Below are positions 11,912-24,136 of a stretch of 64,000 nucleotides of DNA, in pieces (position 1 is the stretch's first letter; every line of letters begins with the position of its first letter). Both the position numbers and the translations under genes were made by a program. Origin of the DNA: Sabethes cyaneus. Taxonomy: Eukaryota > Arthropoda > Insecta > Diptera > Culicidae. Below the pieces are notes generated by a model. That model was given only the letters and a program-made list of their open reading frames with translations. It was not told the origin of the DNA and did not search any database. The stretch is from assembly GCF_943734655.1 (NCBI RefSeq), contig NC_071354.1:163185142-163249141 (forward strand), given 5' to 3'.

Positions 11912-12345
11912 CAGACGGTAGATAATCTACAGACGCGCAAAGAGAAAAATTACCAATTCGGCAACACTTTTTTTTGTTTATTTTATTTAAACAGTTTTGG
12001 CAATCAGTCAGAATTGGATCAATCTTCCTATAATCAGCAGTAAGTTGCGTGAATCGCGAGGTATGTTCCATGGAACTTCGCGAATTACGACGTATATTTT
12101 GCAAATTGAACAAGCCAATTGAATTTTTCAAAGCATTATATGATATATCGAGTGTAACTAATCCATATGTTGTTAGTAAATCAATAGTTAAAGTTTTAAT
12201 ATTTCAGGTAGATTATAAAACTTAGTCTTCCCTGCCTATACGAAACACAAGTTTGTTTACTTTGCTCATTTGGTGTCTCGATTTGACGGTTCGATTGGTG
12301 TTTTATGCCACGCTCTTTGCGCGTCTGTAGATTATCTACCGTCTG
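11912..12345. mobile_element. 434-bp TA-type MITE
   Basis: The first 35 bases (from CAGACGGTAGATAATCTACA at 11912) recur as a perfect inverted copy ending at 12345. TA flanks both ends (11910-11911 and 12346-12347). Each arm also contains the inner palindrome GTAGATAATCTAC. No coding capacity; mobilised in trans by a Tc1/mariner-type enzyme is the likely history. Confidence 0.8.
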
Positions 12346-12479
12346 TAATATTGACCATGAAGTGGTCAGTTCTTGACCCTTTGTATTTGATTAATGACAT
12401 TATTGACACATGGTCAGAAGTCAAAATGCTGCTGTGTTGGTGCAAATATATCAAGCAAACGTGACTGGAAACATTTTTC

Positions 12480-12850
12480 ATAGCCACGATGAATAAAAAT
12501 ATATCTTTTGGTTCTGAGGCCCTAAAAGAGAAAGCCGTCTTAAGACGGTCTCACTCGTCAGAGGATTAAGAATCTGGCCGTATGCGGAAAAATACTGGAG
12601 AAAAGTTTGAAAGAAGTCGCCAAGACATGTTGTAGTCAACAACCCGGCTTTCCTTTCCTCAAGGTGTGTCCGATAAACTTTCATCTACGTTCCCGAATTT
12701 CTGTCATTGTCCGTTGATTATCCAGTTGTCAGGTTGCCAGGCACAAATGACAGCGCAGGCAGCGATTAATAAATACTTGCAACTTTTGCGTTGTTTCCGC
12801 TAAGACGCACCTCGTTTCGTAAGCGTACAGCAATACGGATTTAACGTTTG
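12480..12850 (-). pseudogene. LINE C-terminal fragment
   Basis: Read on the minus strand, 12850-12740 encodes a broken SVLLYAYETRCVLAETTQKL followed by a QVFINRCLR-like run, the pattern seen in the tail domain of several non-LTR retrotransposon polyproteins. The frame then decays. It is a different family from the RTE copies beside it; clade not assigned. Confidence 0.5.
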
Positions 12851-12950
12851 AGTTTAAAATTCGGGTTTTGATCTGGTTTGAGTGCCAGATGTTTCACGGA
12901 CCTGTGAAACTACCCCTGACTTTCCTGATCTGTGTGGCTATAACAAGCTT

Positions 12951-14150
12951 GATACTTACTTACTTTACCAGCCGAGAGCCGGAGTAGCTCTTGCCCTATC
13001 AAGAATTTCTCTTCCCTGTACTTGGTTCACGCAAATTGACTTCAACCTGGTCGAGCCATCTGGCACGTTGGGCCCTTCTGTTCCTGGCACCTGTGGGGTT
13101 CTTGAAGAGAACGGATTTCACTGCACAGTCTCCGTTTTTAGTATGGCCTAGATTGCCTCCGCCATCCCAAGGTTTCTAGTAATGATATCGAGGTCGTCTG
13201 CGAAGGGTAGGAGGTTGCTACTCTTGCTGAATATCCTACCTCTCGTTTCGATGCCCGCTCGTTGGGTCGCCCACGTCCTGAGAATTCTCTTGCTATTGGG
13301 GATAGACGACGCAACAAAATCTGGCAGAGCACCTTAACCTTAATAACAGCATCTAGCCGATTGCACGTTTTTTTAGATGGGACGGACTACACCTTACATC
13401 CACTCTTCCGGTAGTTTCTCTTCCTCCCAAAACGTTGAAATTATCCAGTGAAGTGCCCTTGCTAGTGTTTCTTGGCCATTTTTGTAGAGTTCTGCCGGAA
13501 GTTGGTCCTTTCCGGAGGTTCTATTGTTCTTCAGCTAACCGATTTCTACCGAACCAGTACGCTATTTGTAGGGACTATTAGGTCCTTTGCGTCTCCTTCT
13601 GTTATATAGCCTTTGAAGTGCTCATCGAAGAACTGCTTCCACCTGTCGACCACCTCGCGCTCGTTTGTGATTAGATCCCCTCCCTCGACCCTACACAAGT
13701 CAGGTTTAGGTGTGTAGCCCTTACGTGTTTGGTTAACCTTCTTGTAAAACTTACGCGTGTCGTTAGCCTAGAATAGTTGTTCCAGCTCCCCACGATCTCT
13801 GTCCTCCTGCTGGTGCCTTTTGCTCCTCAGACTCGTTGTCAACGCATTCCGCGCTCGTCGATACTTGGCCAAATTCTTTTTCGTGGATATGCTTAGATAG
13901 TTTTTCCAAGCTCTTTTTTCCTCTCTATCGCTTATTGATAGTCCCCGTTGACATTTTTTCACCTAGCACCGCGGTTGCGGTCTCGTTAACGGCCGAGCGT
14001 ATCATATTCCATCCGTTTTCGAGGGTCGAAGCATCTAGCTCCACAGAAGAAGGCAGAGCTTCATCCAGTACGCGCGCATAGTTTTCGGCAACTTGTACTC
14101 TTGGTACTACCACCAAGATATTGAAAGGCTTCCACCTGCCCAACCTATAC
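12951..14150 (-). pseudogene. Decayed RTE-type LINE copy
   Basis: Minus-strand pieces match, in order, the intact RTE at 15516-17348 and its missing 5' part: the linker before the RT (14143-13925 with SSVELDASTLENGWN, 13962-13768 ending RGELEQLF), then QILLRRLSPIARE (13332 region), then the FADD region (about 13220), then the tail domain KNPTG-RNRRAQRARWLDQVE (about 13110-13020). There are many stops and internal deletions. It ends in a short TAAG-type tail (CTTACTTACTT at 12953-12964 on the plus strand), the same 3' tail as the young copy. Confidence 0.65.
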
Positions 14151-14349
14151 CCCGCTACTGTAAAGTTGACCGCACCAAACTTTGTAATCCTAACGTTCGC
14201 AGACGGTATTAATAAAGAACTTCTGGAAAGTAACTTTTAAATATTTTTAATCACAGAAAACAACGAAGATGTATCACAATTTAACATCAGACAGACCAGC
14301 TACCAAATATATATAATATAGATTAATCATAAATTCAGATGATCTGAGA

Positions 14350-15500
14350 AAGCATTTTATAGGCGGTATTGAGAATAAAGATAGTTCGGTTGGGCGAACA
14401 TTCGAACATGTCGCCATTCTTGTATATTGGACATATTACCCACTCCTCCGGTAGCTGTTCTGATTCCCACCTTGATAAGCTCCACTGCGATGTCATCTTT
14501 GCCAGCTGTCATGTTGTCCTTGAGCTGTTTGACGGCATCGATCACTTCACCTATTGTAGGGGTCGGCACATCGCCACCAAATACCGTACTGCTGTGTTGG
14601 TATTCAAGTGCTCATTGCAGCCTTTGCGGGATACGTTCAGTTTCTTGCAGAGGTTATGCGTTTCCTGAGAGCGATACAGCTGTTCCATGTCCTCGCAGTC
14701 CATTTCTTCCAGGCTTCTCATCCCGGAAAACTAGGGTTTGCTATCTTCGTTGCTGTCTATATCGTTCCACGTTTTGATGGATCCCTTACTAGAGCATGGT
14801 TGTTCGCGCTGCATTCTTCTCGTCGAGGGCGCACCTTAACCATCAAAATGCAGTGGTCAGAATCGATATTTGCGCCACGATAGATTCTACATTGAAACAA
14901 AGATCATGGTAACTGTTACCATATTAGCGGGTAAAATTAAGAGGACTCACCAGTGAATTTTGACAGAAAAGATTTCTGTTTAGCTTAAGCATTGTTCTAG
15001 TCATTACTATACATACGTTACTTTCGGCGTTAGCCCGATGCATAACAAAAATAACAGAATCGTAGTCAAAATTACTACACATTACCATGCAAGGTGGTAA
15101 AATTATCTGAGAACATGTTGCAAGAATCATGGTAAATTTGAACAGCTTTTTCATGGTACTTACGAAAAGCAACCGTTTTCTGCAAAATGGTACGAGTTTC
15201 GGTGTAACGTCGATGTTGTCTGAGAAGTGCCTTTCCTTAATCAAAACGTGATCGATTTGCAAGTCAATCTGTTGTGGTGATTCGCAGGTAACTTTCCAAT
15301 AACTGGTCTGAATTCCTCCTCCTGGCCAACCTGAGCGTTGAGGTCTCCGCGATGACGATTTTGACGTCAAAGCGTGCTAAACATCGTCGTTTCCTAGCTG
15401 TGGGCTATGCATGCTGATAATGTTAACGTTGAAGAAACAGCCTCTAATCCTCGATTGACCAACTACCAATCACGCGCTTCTATCATGTCGCCCATCACGA
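14350..15500 (-). pseudogene. Further decayed RTE fragments
   Basis: 14569-14357 reads as the segment between the linker and RT motif 1 (TIGEVIDAVKQLKDNMTAGK, DDIAVELIKVG). 15370-15230 includes an endonuclease-end motif (QIDLQIDHVLIKERHFSDN). About 14560-14800 looks like the linker between them. The order along the minus strand fits one RTE polyprotein with insertions at about 14900-15180. The 17358 side of the young RTE insertion continues this older DNA. Confidence 0.5.
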
Positions 15501-15515
15501 TAAAAACTATACGCA

Positions 15516-17348
15516 CTTACTTACTTACTTAATCAGCTCCAGGCCGTGGTTTCCTCTGCTGTACGAAGAAGTCGTCTCCATTCTACTCGGTCCATGGCCG
15601 CAATTCGCCAGCCACGTAGTCTACGTAGGGTCCGCAGGTCGCCTTCCACTTGATCGATCCATCTTGCTCGCTGCGCGCCCCGCCGTCTCGTTCCAGTCGG
15701 ATCGTTATTGAGAACTTTTTTAACCGGGCAGTCGTCCGACATCCTCACGACATGTCCAGCCCATCGCAGGCGACCGATTTTTGCGGTGGCAGCGATGGGT
15801 GGTTCCCTAAGCAGCTGATGCAATTCATGGTTCATTCGCCTCCTCCACGTTCCGTCTTCCATCTGCACTCCGCCGTAGATGGTGCGCAACACCTTCCGTT
15901 CGAAAACACTAAGGGCGCGTTGGTCCTCCACGAGCATAGTCCATGTCTCATGACCGTAAAGGACTACCGGTCTAATCAGCGTCTTGTAGATTGTTAACTT
16001 CGTGCGGTGGCGAATTTTGTTCGATCGCAGCGTCCTACGGAGTCCAAAGTAGGCACGATTTCCTGCCATAATGCGTCTTTGTATTTCTCTGCTGGTGTCG
16101 TTGTCAGCGGGAACCAGTGAGCCCAGATACACGAACTCTTCTACCACCTCGATTTCATCACCGTCTAAATGAATCCGGGGAGGGAGGTCAGCATTCACTT
16201 CTTTAGAACCTCTTCCTTTCATGTATTTTGTTTTCGATACATTAATGACAAGTCCTATCCGTTTGGCTTCAGCTTTCAGTCCGATGTACGTTTCCGCCAT
16301 CCTCTCAAAGGTACGTGTAATGATGTCAACGTCGTCAGCGAAACCAAGAAGCTGGACGGACTTCGTGAATATCGTGCCACTCGTGTCTATACCCGCTCTT
16401 CTTATCACACCCTCCAAAGCGATGTTAAACAGCAAACATGAAAGCCCATCACCTTGTCGTAACCCTCTTCGAGATCCAAAGGGACTCGAGACTGCCCCTG
16501 ATACTCGAACAACACACATTACTCGATCCATCGTCGCCTTGACCAATCGCGTTATTTTATCCGGAAATCCGTAGTAGTGCATAATCTGCCATAGCTGATC
16601 TCGATCGATCGTGTCGTACGCCGATTTGAAGTCGATGAATAAATGATGCGTGGGCACGTTGTATTCGCGACATTTCTGCAACACTTGCCGAAGCGCGAAA
16701 ATCTGGTCCGTGGTGGCACGGGCACCCATGAATCCCGCTTGATATTGCCCTACGAACTCCTTTGCAAATGGTGATAGTCGACGACATAAAAGTTGGGAGA
16801 GTACCTTGTAGGCGGCGTTCAACAGTGTGATTGCGCGGTAGTTGCAACAATCTAACTTGTCGCCCTTTTTGTAGATCGGACACACGATGCCTTCCGTCCA
16901 CTCCTCCGGTAGTAGCTTATCCTCCCAAATCTTGACAATGACCCAGTGCAGCGCTCTAGCCAGTGCGTCACCACCGTATTTCAGCAGCTCGCCGGGTAGC
17001 TGATCAGCCCCAGCCGCTTTATTGTTCTTCAGCCGACCGATCTCTTCTGCTATCTCCTGGAGGTCAGGGGCTGGTATTCTGTCGTCTTCTGCACGTGCTC
17101 CAAGATCTATTGCCATATCGTCACCTCCATGTTCAGCTACATCGCTGTTAAGGTGCTCGTCATAATACTGCTTCCACCTCTCGATCACCTCACGTTCGTT
17201 CGTGAGAAGATTACCGTCTGAGTCTCGACACATATCGGCCTGCGGCACATGGCCTTTGCGCGAGCGGTTTAACTTCTCGTAGAACCTCCGTTTATCGTTA
17301 GCACGGTACATTTCTTCCATCGCCTCGCGATCCCGATCTTCCTACTAT
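15516..17348 (-). mobile_element. Young 5'-truncated RTE-type LINE
   Basis: A 1.83-kb insertion is bounded by a perfect 10-bp target duplication ACTATACGCA (15506-15515 and 17349-17358). On the minus strand it runs from a truncated 5' end (17348) to a stop codon and a (TAAG)n tail at 15516-15532. This is the pattern of target-primed reverse transcription with 5' truncation, and a short simple-repeat tail is usual for RTE elements. The reading frame is open throughout, so the insertion is recent. Confidence 0.88.
15533..17320 (-). CDS. RTE reverse transcriptase, N-terminally truncated
   Basis: A 595-codon open frame encodes the linker, reverse transcriptase and C-terminal tail of an RTE-like polyprotein; the endonuclease is lost by 5' truncation. 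RT motifs are present: LLNAAYKVLSQLLCRRL, HHLFIDFKSAYDTIDR (first catalytic Asp), RRGLRQGDGLS, and LLGFADDVDII (the FADD catalytic pair). The tail holds VVLYGHETWTM, FERKVLRTIYGG and GRLRWAGHVVRM, as in RTE elements and 'craniofacial development protein 2-like' gene models. The enzyme would copy LINE RNA at a nicked chromosome site. Without its endonuclease and promoter this copy is unlikely to be active itself. The listed start is simply the first Met after the truncation point; the frame is open a few codons further upstream (DRDREA). Confidence 0.85.
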   Translation of the reverse strand: MEEMYRANDKRRFYEKLNRSRKGHVPQADMCRDSDGNLLTNEREVIERWKQYYDEHLNSDVAEHGGDDMAIDLGARAEDDRIPAPDLQEIAEEIGRLKNNKAAGADQLPGELLKYGGDALARALHWVIVKIWEDKLLPEEWTEGIVCPIYKKGDKLDCCNYRAITLLNAAYKVLSQLLCRRLSPFAKEFVGQYQAGFMGARATTDQIFALRQVLQKCREYNVPTHHLFIDFKSAYDTIDRDQLWQIMHYYGFPDKITRLVKATMDRVMCVVRVSGAVSSPFGSRRGLRQGDGLSCLLFNIALEGVIRRAGIDTSGTIFTKSVQLLGFADDVDIITRTFERMAETYIGLKAEAKRIGLVINVSKTKYMKGRGSKEVNADLPPRIHLDGDEIEVVEEFVYLGSLVPADNDTSREIQRRIMAGNRAYFGLRRTLRSNKIRHRTKLTIYKTLIRPVVLYGHETWTMLVEDQRALSVFERKVLRTIYGGVQMEDGTWRRRMNHELHQLLREPPIAATAKIGRLRWAGHVVRMSDDCPVKKVLNNDPTGTRRRGAQRARWIDQVEGDLRTLRRLRGWRIAAMDRVEWRRLLRTAEETTAWS

Positions 17349-17539
17349 ACTATACGCAGTTCGTGTGTATTACCGCAGCTTTGGTAAATAGTGTTTCCAT
17401 TCCAATACCAATGTACCGTAGACAGCGACGTAGCGTGGGGTTGGCCAAACGCCAAGGACGCTAGCTCTTGGGGGTGCTAAAAAGGGCTTATATTGAGTAA
17501 TGTATTAGCAAAAACTGGACGGATTTTTAGCAGTTTTTA

Positions 17540-18270
17540 ATGCCACGTTATCAGTTGATCAGTTGATAGCCATGGCAAAAACAGTCAAACAACTGCGCTT
17601 GATCCTTTGTTCGTACTGCCAGCTCCACCCCGTAGCGAAGAAGTTGGACATGGTGAAGCACTTCGTACTTGCTGAATAGAACTAATCTGGCCTGAAACAT
17701 CCTCCCCCGCGAGAAAGCCGGAAGCGTTGAACGGAAGCCTGGTTCCGGACGCCCGACAGTACTGCGCGACCGTAACGTGCAGCAGAAGTTGAAAATTGAA
17801 GAATGAGAGCAAGGTGGTCTCATCGTTCCGCAGTTTAGGCTGGGAGGTCTGAGCAACCGGCTAAACGGTGAAGAAGTACTTGGCCAAAATTGTCATCTGA
17901 TGCGGGTGCGCCAGTAGAGGCTGACTGTGTCTGAGTAGCAGTCAATCGCCTAGAGCTAGAGGACGGCTGAAGTTGCTGGTGAAAAAAATCTTTTCGGCGA
18001 AACACGATGTGGTAGTCATAATGGATGACGAAAACTACTTAACGCTGGATGGCAATGACTGGCAGAGGACCGAGTACTTTACATCCCCAACCAAGAAGGC
18101 AAGTAATGACATCAAGTATTTTTTCCGCCATAAGTTCCCGAAGATGGCCCTTCTGTGGCTGGCGATCAGCGAGAAGAGAATGTTCAAGCCGCTGTTCTTT
18201 CGTTCGGGGTTTACAGTGAACAAGAAGATACGAACATATAGAACGAAATACCTACCGGAAGTTGCCTTCA
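17540..18270 (+). pseudogene. Mariner-type transposase relic
   Basis: From about 17973 an open frame reads VVVIMDDENYLTLDGNDW, then FPKMALLWLAISEKRMFKPL and FRSGFTVNKKI. This matches the part of mariner-family transposases around the first catalytic Asp (IMDDE) and the following WLAIS-SEPLF region. Upstream, 17570-17960 resembles the DNA-binding half but is full of stops. The C-terminal catalytic residue is missing and the frame ends in unrelated DNA at about 18260. Resemblance to the DD41D/rosa-like group is from memory and unverified. Confidence 0.6.
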
Positions 18271-19252
18271 TCACGAAGTATCGTGTATCGCTTGTATTGT
18301 TTGTATCCCGACCAAGAGGAGGTAGGGATACAAGTAATGATATGGATAATGAGGCTGGGAGATAAGATGGATGAGAGGCTGTGGTTCTTTCTTATGGGGT
18401 TTATTTTCTGCCTACACGGGCGTAAGACCCCGACGGTACGCATTATCCAGCCGTTTACTAACTGTCACAAGACACAAAAAAAAGTAGTAAGTCGAACAAA
18501 CTGACATACCCTATTATGTTTTAAATGTAATATTTAACAAAATTTGAACATCGTTCGTTGAAAAATAGAACAATGTGTATCGCGTTCTTGCCTCGTCCAC
18601 ACGTACTTATACTTATCATAAGACGTTCTCAGTAATCTATTTCTTTAAGCCCATTGTTATAGTTTACTCGCTTTTTAATCACATTACCAAAGTCATTTTT
18701 ACCATTCTAAGGTTCATAATTCCTACATGTTATCAAGAGTAAAAAGTCAAATAATTATAAGTTTTGTTTAGTAAACGTCATACCGTGGAACCAATTCAGC
18801 AATAATCACTCTAGTACAAGCTTCCTCGGTATCTCATTACACGCAAATGCAGTATCATACGTTACCTTCATTACAGATATCAACCAATTTATTTCAACAG
18901 AGCAAGACCACGGAGAATTCTAATTAGAAAAAAAAATCGCTGTAAAAGGACGATGATAAATTTTCGACAAAAGCTGTCGATTTTGCCATGTCGGGTAAAT
19001 TAACTTCTTCAACCAAAATCTGATTTGCTAGTTTCTTGCGGAAAGTAATTATTTTAAACTGATATATTGACAAAGAACATTTTTTCAAAGTGGCGGTTAG
19101 AGATTTAGAAGGTAAATGAACTTAAAATAGACTGATATCCGTTTGGTTGTTCTAGAATGAAGATTGGAATCTTAACGGATGGACATTCTCGCTCATTTGA
19201 TATTACGAATTGAATAATATTACTTTTGCAGCAAAAAGTTACTGAAAGCAAT
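18271..19252 (-). other. Downstream region and probable 3' UTR of TER94
   Basis: No other gene seen. An AATAAA poly(A) signal on the minus strand (TTTATT, 18888-18893) lies about 360 bases past the TER94 stop codon and is a plausible 3' end. A 130-codon plus frame that runs to 18365 is the mariner relic reading into unrelated sequence; an 80-codon plus frame at 18262-18504 is unrecognised. Confidence 0.45.
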
Positions 19253-22200
19253 CTAACTGTAGAGATCATCGTCCCCATTGTCACCTGGATTGCTCGTCGG
19301 TTGGTTCGATCCTTGTCCCTGTGAGCTCGATCCGCCCTGGCCTCCGGGGAATCTTTTGAATAAGAGAAAAAATTTAGTAACATTTATTTTCAGCTGCCGT
19401 ACATTTCGACCAACCTAAAATTGTTTCCAAAACCACGCGATTGCTGCAGTGTTTGGGCAAACATTTCGTACTTCCTGATGTCGTTGTCGGACACAGATCG
19501 GCGGGCAAATTTCATTGCTTCTTCGAAATGTGCACGGGTGATTTCAGGAACTGGATCGTCCTCATCCATCTGCAAAATTGAAAATTTAAGCCGTATGTTC
19601 GCAATTGAATCAAATCGATACTTACATCCATTGCTGAGCTCTGATTTTCTGTTCGCTCTCGCTCCCGGCGGATCTCTGCTTCAATCGCTTGCCGAATTGC
19701 TAGTTTACAAGCACGTTGACATATTTCAGTCAAATCGGCACCTGAGAATCCCTGAGTTACTTTCGCTACATAAGTCAAATCGACGTCAGCCGCCACCGGG
19801 CTTTTACGCAAATTAGCTTTCAAAATGGCCTCGCGGGACTTGTCATCCGGCAGCGGAATGTAGATCAACTGATCGAGACGGCCAGGGCGCAGAATGGCCG
19901 GATCGATGATGTCCGGTCGGTTGGTGGCACCGATGATGAATACATTCTTTTTCGCCCCCATACCATCCATTTCTGTTAGAATTTGGTTAATTACGCGATC
20001 GGCAGCACCGCCGGCATCTCCCACATTGCCTCCACGGGACTTGGCGATACTGTCCAACTCGTCAAAGAACAAAACGCAAGGTGAAGCCGAGCGAGCCTTA
20101 TCAAAAATGTCACGAACATTGGCTTCGGACTCGCCGAACCACATCGTCAAAAGCTCCGGTCCCTTAACTGAGATGAAATTTGCTTGGCACTCATTAGCAA
20201 TTGCCTTTGCCAGCAAGGTCTTACCGCAACCAGGTGGTCCGTAGAAGAGTACACCACGCGATGGTTGCATACCGAACTTCAAGAACTTATCCGGATGCTC
20301 CACCGGATACTGCACCAATTCTTGCAATTCCCGTTTAACATTCTCCAGACCTCCGATATCTGACCAAGTCGTATTCGGCACTTCGACCACCGTTTCGCGC
20401 AAAGCGGATGGGCTTGATTTGGTCATAGCGTAACGGAAGTTCTCCATGGAAACTGCCAGAGAGTTCAATACTTCAGCATCAATCTGGTCATCTTCCAAAT
20501 CAATGAGATCCATTTTCTCACGAATTTGTTGTAATGCGGCTTCCGAGCATAGTGAAGCCAAATCAGCTCCAACGTGACCATGCGATTCGGCGGCAATTTG
20601 CTCCAAATCGACGTCGTCAGCCAATTTCATGTTTTTGGTGTGAATTCGTAGAACTTCTAACCGACCTGTAGCATCCGGAATACCAATATCAATTTCACGA
20701 TCAAAGCGTCCGAACCGACGAAGAGCCGGATCGATCGAGTTCGGTCTGTTTGTAGCGGCCATTACAATTACATGCGAGCTCTTCTTCATACCGTCCATCA
20801 AGGTCAGCAATTGCGAAACGATTCGGCGCTCAACCTCACCATGAGTTTTTTCACGTTTCGGGGCAATAGCGTCCAATTCGTCGATGAAAATAATCGCCGG
20901 TGAATTTTTCTCGGCTTCCTCAAATGCCTTTCGAAGATTCGATTCCGATTCTCCAGCCAACTTGGACATGATCTCGGGACCATTGATCAAAAAGAAAAAT
21001 GCTCCAGTCTCATTGGCGACGGCCCGTGCAATCAGAGTTTTACCAGTACCGGGCGGTCCATACATCAGAATTCCTCTTGGTGGTTTGACACCGATAGCCT
21101 TGAAGAGTGACGGATGTCTCAAAGGAAGTTCAACCATCTCCTTAATCTGAGCCAGCTGTTTGCGGCATCCTCCGATATCATCGTAACCGACGGCGTTCAG
21201 TGCTTCCTCCTCTTCTTCTCGTTTGATCGGATCACCCTCGCAATGAATGACTGTATCCGGAGCTACGATACAGAAAGGTGCGGGATCGGCACCAACCACC
21301 TTAAATTCAACGGCTCGCATACCACCACGAACAATAAATGTGTCGTCTTGATGGATAGGGCGATAGGCCTCCAGGAAGTACGGTTTAAGATAAACATCGA
21401 AGAGATTGCCCGTTAGTCCTTCGACGGTATCGTCCAACGGTAAAATGTGTACTCGCTTGCCATACTTGACATCCGGACAGGATTGTATAGAGACCACATC
21501 ACCCAAACGGACGCGCAAGTTGTTGCGCACCACCCGGTTCATGCGAATCTTTTCATCCGGGCAGTTGTCGTCCGAAAGAACGATACAGACCGTCTCTTTG
21601 CGACGCTTCCCCTTCAGCAAGACCGTGTCACCACGGAACAACTGCAGTTCATCCATCTTTGCCTGTCCAAGACAAACGAGAAAGAAAATGATTAGCTTGT
21701 GTGAAACGGTTATTGAAAGCTCTATGCTCTAAAAACCGAGCGAATTCGAAGAAAACGTGGGAAAAGAATTAAGAATAAATTGGTGAAAGACTTAGGATCG
21801 TTTAACTACTGTCGCATCGAAGATAGCATACTTTTTTACAATCCTCGCCTATGCACTTCGATCGGAATCGATTAGATTCTGATTGAATATCAAACCATTT
21901 TAATTAATTTAAAAAATATTCGATGTTTCTTGGTAATTCTGGCCATATGCCACGTATGTTCAGGTTTCGTAGAAGCAACATTGAGCAATGAGTGCAAACC
22001 ACAGGACATGTAGCATGGAGCATTTTGACAGACAGTTGCTTAATCTAAACGCAGAATGAGTTTAGTCAAATTGTGCAACAAAGGGATGTCTGCATCTAAC
22101 GAGATTTTTTCTTTCATTACTCATTTATGTGTATAATTATTTTGGTGCAATTTTCAACAATCCTAATTGTTACGACATTGAATTTGTTGAAGCATCTTTG

Positions 22201-22943
22201 AATATGTAAATTTATAAATGAAATTAGAATTAAAATTTCGTACGGAGAGTTTATTTATCACAGATTGCCTTACCGATGATACAATATAAAATTTCTTACC
22301 TGCGATAGGGAGATAACCGAGTTATCATCATTCACGGCTTCATCTACTATCAGGCGGTTGGGGCGGTCCTTACGCTTCAGAATAGCGGTCGCCAAGTCCT
22401 CACTGTTGAATTAAAAGGAAAAAGGTGTTAGCATAATGCACTATAGATATCTGCATACGTACTTAGAAAATAAAAGCGTAATGTGTCAATAACCTCGCTT
22501 TATATTGTTCTTCTAATCTAGTGAATTCTGTCTTGATCAAAAGTTATGTTAAGCAAAAGTTTTCCTACTATTCAATTTAAATTTTCCGTTAAACCCTACA
22601 ATACTGTGGAAAACTACGCATAAAATTGATTAATATGGTGAATTATTGCGTAAAACCATTTTGAAACCATTTAAAAAATGACTGCCGCTCCCGGAATTTT
22701 TTTCGTGGTTTTTTAAGATTTGACCGGAAATATAAAAACTAGTATACACTGAAGTCAAACTTTTTCTAGTTTTTTCTAAACCTACTTCCTGGTCATCAAA
22801 ATTCTAACTCGGACGAGTCCGCTTTGAACACATCATGACAAGCGAAAATTGAAGCAAATGATCAGCCATCACCATCGTTCATTGCGAAACAATTTCAACC
22901 TAGTTTTACGAATTTCAACAACTTACTTCTTTCCTTCGGCCAT
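19253..22943 (-). CDS. TER94: Transitional ER ATPase p97/VCP (TER94)
   Basis: Five minus-strand exons keep frame with GT/AG borders: 22943-22927, 22402-22300, 21662-19626, 19569-19415 and 19352-19253, giving 803 residues (Drosophila TER94 has about 801). It is the hexameric AAA+ segregase that unfolds ubiquitinated proteins with Ufd1-Npl4 in ER-associated degradation, and with p47 acts in membrane fusion; cytosol, ER surface and nucleus. The N domain covers roughly residues 1-190 (LATAILKRKDRPNRLIV). D1 has Walker A GPPGTGKT (about 245) and Walker B IIFIDELDA. D2 has GPPGCGKT and VLFFDELDS. The C-terminus ends GDDDLYS, the tyrosine-containing tail that binds cofactors. The ATG lies in a good context (AACCATGG) and the 17-base first coding exon is confirmed by the frame into EDLATAIL. 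All key residues look intact. Confidence 0.96.
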
Positions 22944-24136
22944 GGTTTTTCAGATGCGAAGAATTACTCGGTATCCGAAACGAAATATCGAAATGCTATT
23001 AATGCGAATATTACACAAAATCTTGCAGTTTTCAACTTTCTTCTTTATGTTAGCAGCAAACGCTTCTCCCTTCCAGACTTCACCACAATGACTCTCCTAC
23101 TTTGTTCAAAGACTCGTCGACTTCTTGACTGACGACGACACCGCTAGCTTGCACTTTGACGACTTTGACACCTTTGACAGCGCGAAGCGGCATTTTTTAT
23201 GTCGACTCTATATAGTAACGCAGTGTCGATAAGCGGGTTGTCGCGTGGTCAAACAAGGGGTCTACAGAGCCTAATAAGATTTTGCACGCTGACGACACGA
23301 ATTCAGTTAAATAAAATCCAATACGACCATAAAAACTATTTGTTTCAGTTTCCGGCTGACTCTTATGTACAACATCTTAGAGCTAAATTATGCAATATAA
23401 AAACTCAAAGAACTAATGCAAAGATTAAAGATTAAACATCTTCGCAAACACTGCCCAATAGAAGGTATCCGCAGTTTTTTGAATTCTAAACAGACGTTTA
23501 TATTTTCCAAATCAAATCTTGGGTCCCATAATCTTCAAATTTTGGGTAAAAAATTCAACCAATTTTGGCTGCTTGCTATTAATAATTGAATTGTTCTATG
23601 TGACAAATAACGCACTTCCAAGTTCCTACTATGCCAATTTTTTGGTAGAAAAACTACTCAAAATCTGAGTTTGTACATCACTTTAAAGGCATTTTGAGTA
23701 GTTTCAACCTAGCTTTAGCTATATCCGACTTATTTACGGGTAGAATTATTTAAAAGTGTAGTTTGTGCTATAGTACGAGCACAGATAACAGACATCCAAG
23801 CTAGAACAAAAAGCTTCGTAAACCGTGTGTAAAATGACTCTAGCGACATCTAACTGCTTATTGCCACTTGCATTCTCTTAAGTGATTGAAGCGCCCGCTT
23901 GCGATACCTGCAGCTGGTGTTGGGCAGAGCTGCCAGATATCCCGCTTTTTTCAGCTTACCACATATTGTACACATATATTATAAATACGGCATGGTTAAA
24001 AGATATGTTTATATTAGAAATCAATATAAATCCAAATAGATGAAACAGAATGCACAAAATCATTGTTTCCGTGATTCGGCGTTAAAATTCGATAAAGAAT
24101 AATTCTTTTAAAAAATATCTGGCAGCTCTGCAAAGT
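22944..24136. other. TER94 upstream region and repeat tract
   Basis: 22944-23190 would hold the TER94 5' UTR and promoter (several TTTGACG/TTTGACA repeats at 23100-23190). 23770-23900 holds a repeat, AGATAACAGACATCCAAGCT… followed by ACCGTGTGTAAAA and CTGCTTATTGCCACTTGC, that recurs in inverted order at 25780-25870. No genes recognised. Confidence 0.4.

Noticed and set aside
16169..16574. Plus-strand frames over the RTE copy
   Set aside because: Antisense shadows of the reverse transcriptase frame.
19894..21732. Several plus-strand frames of 80-116 codons
   Set aside because: Shadows of the highly conserved TER94 exon on the other strand.
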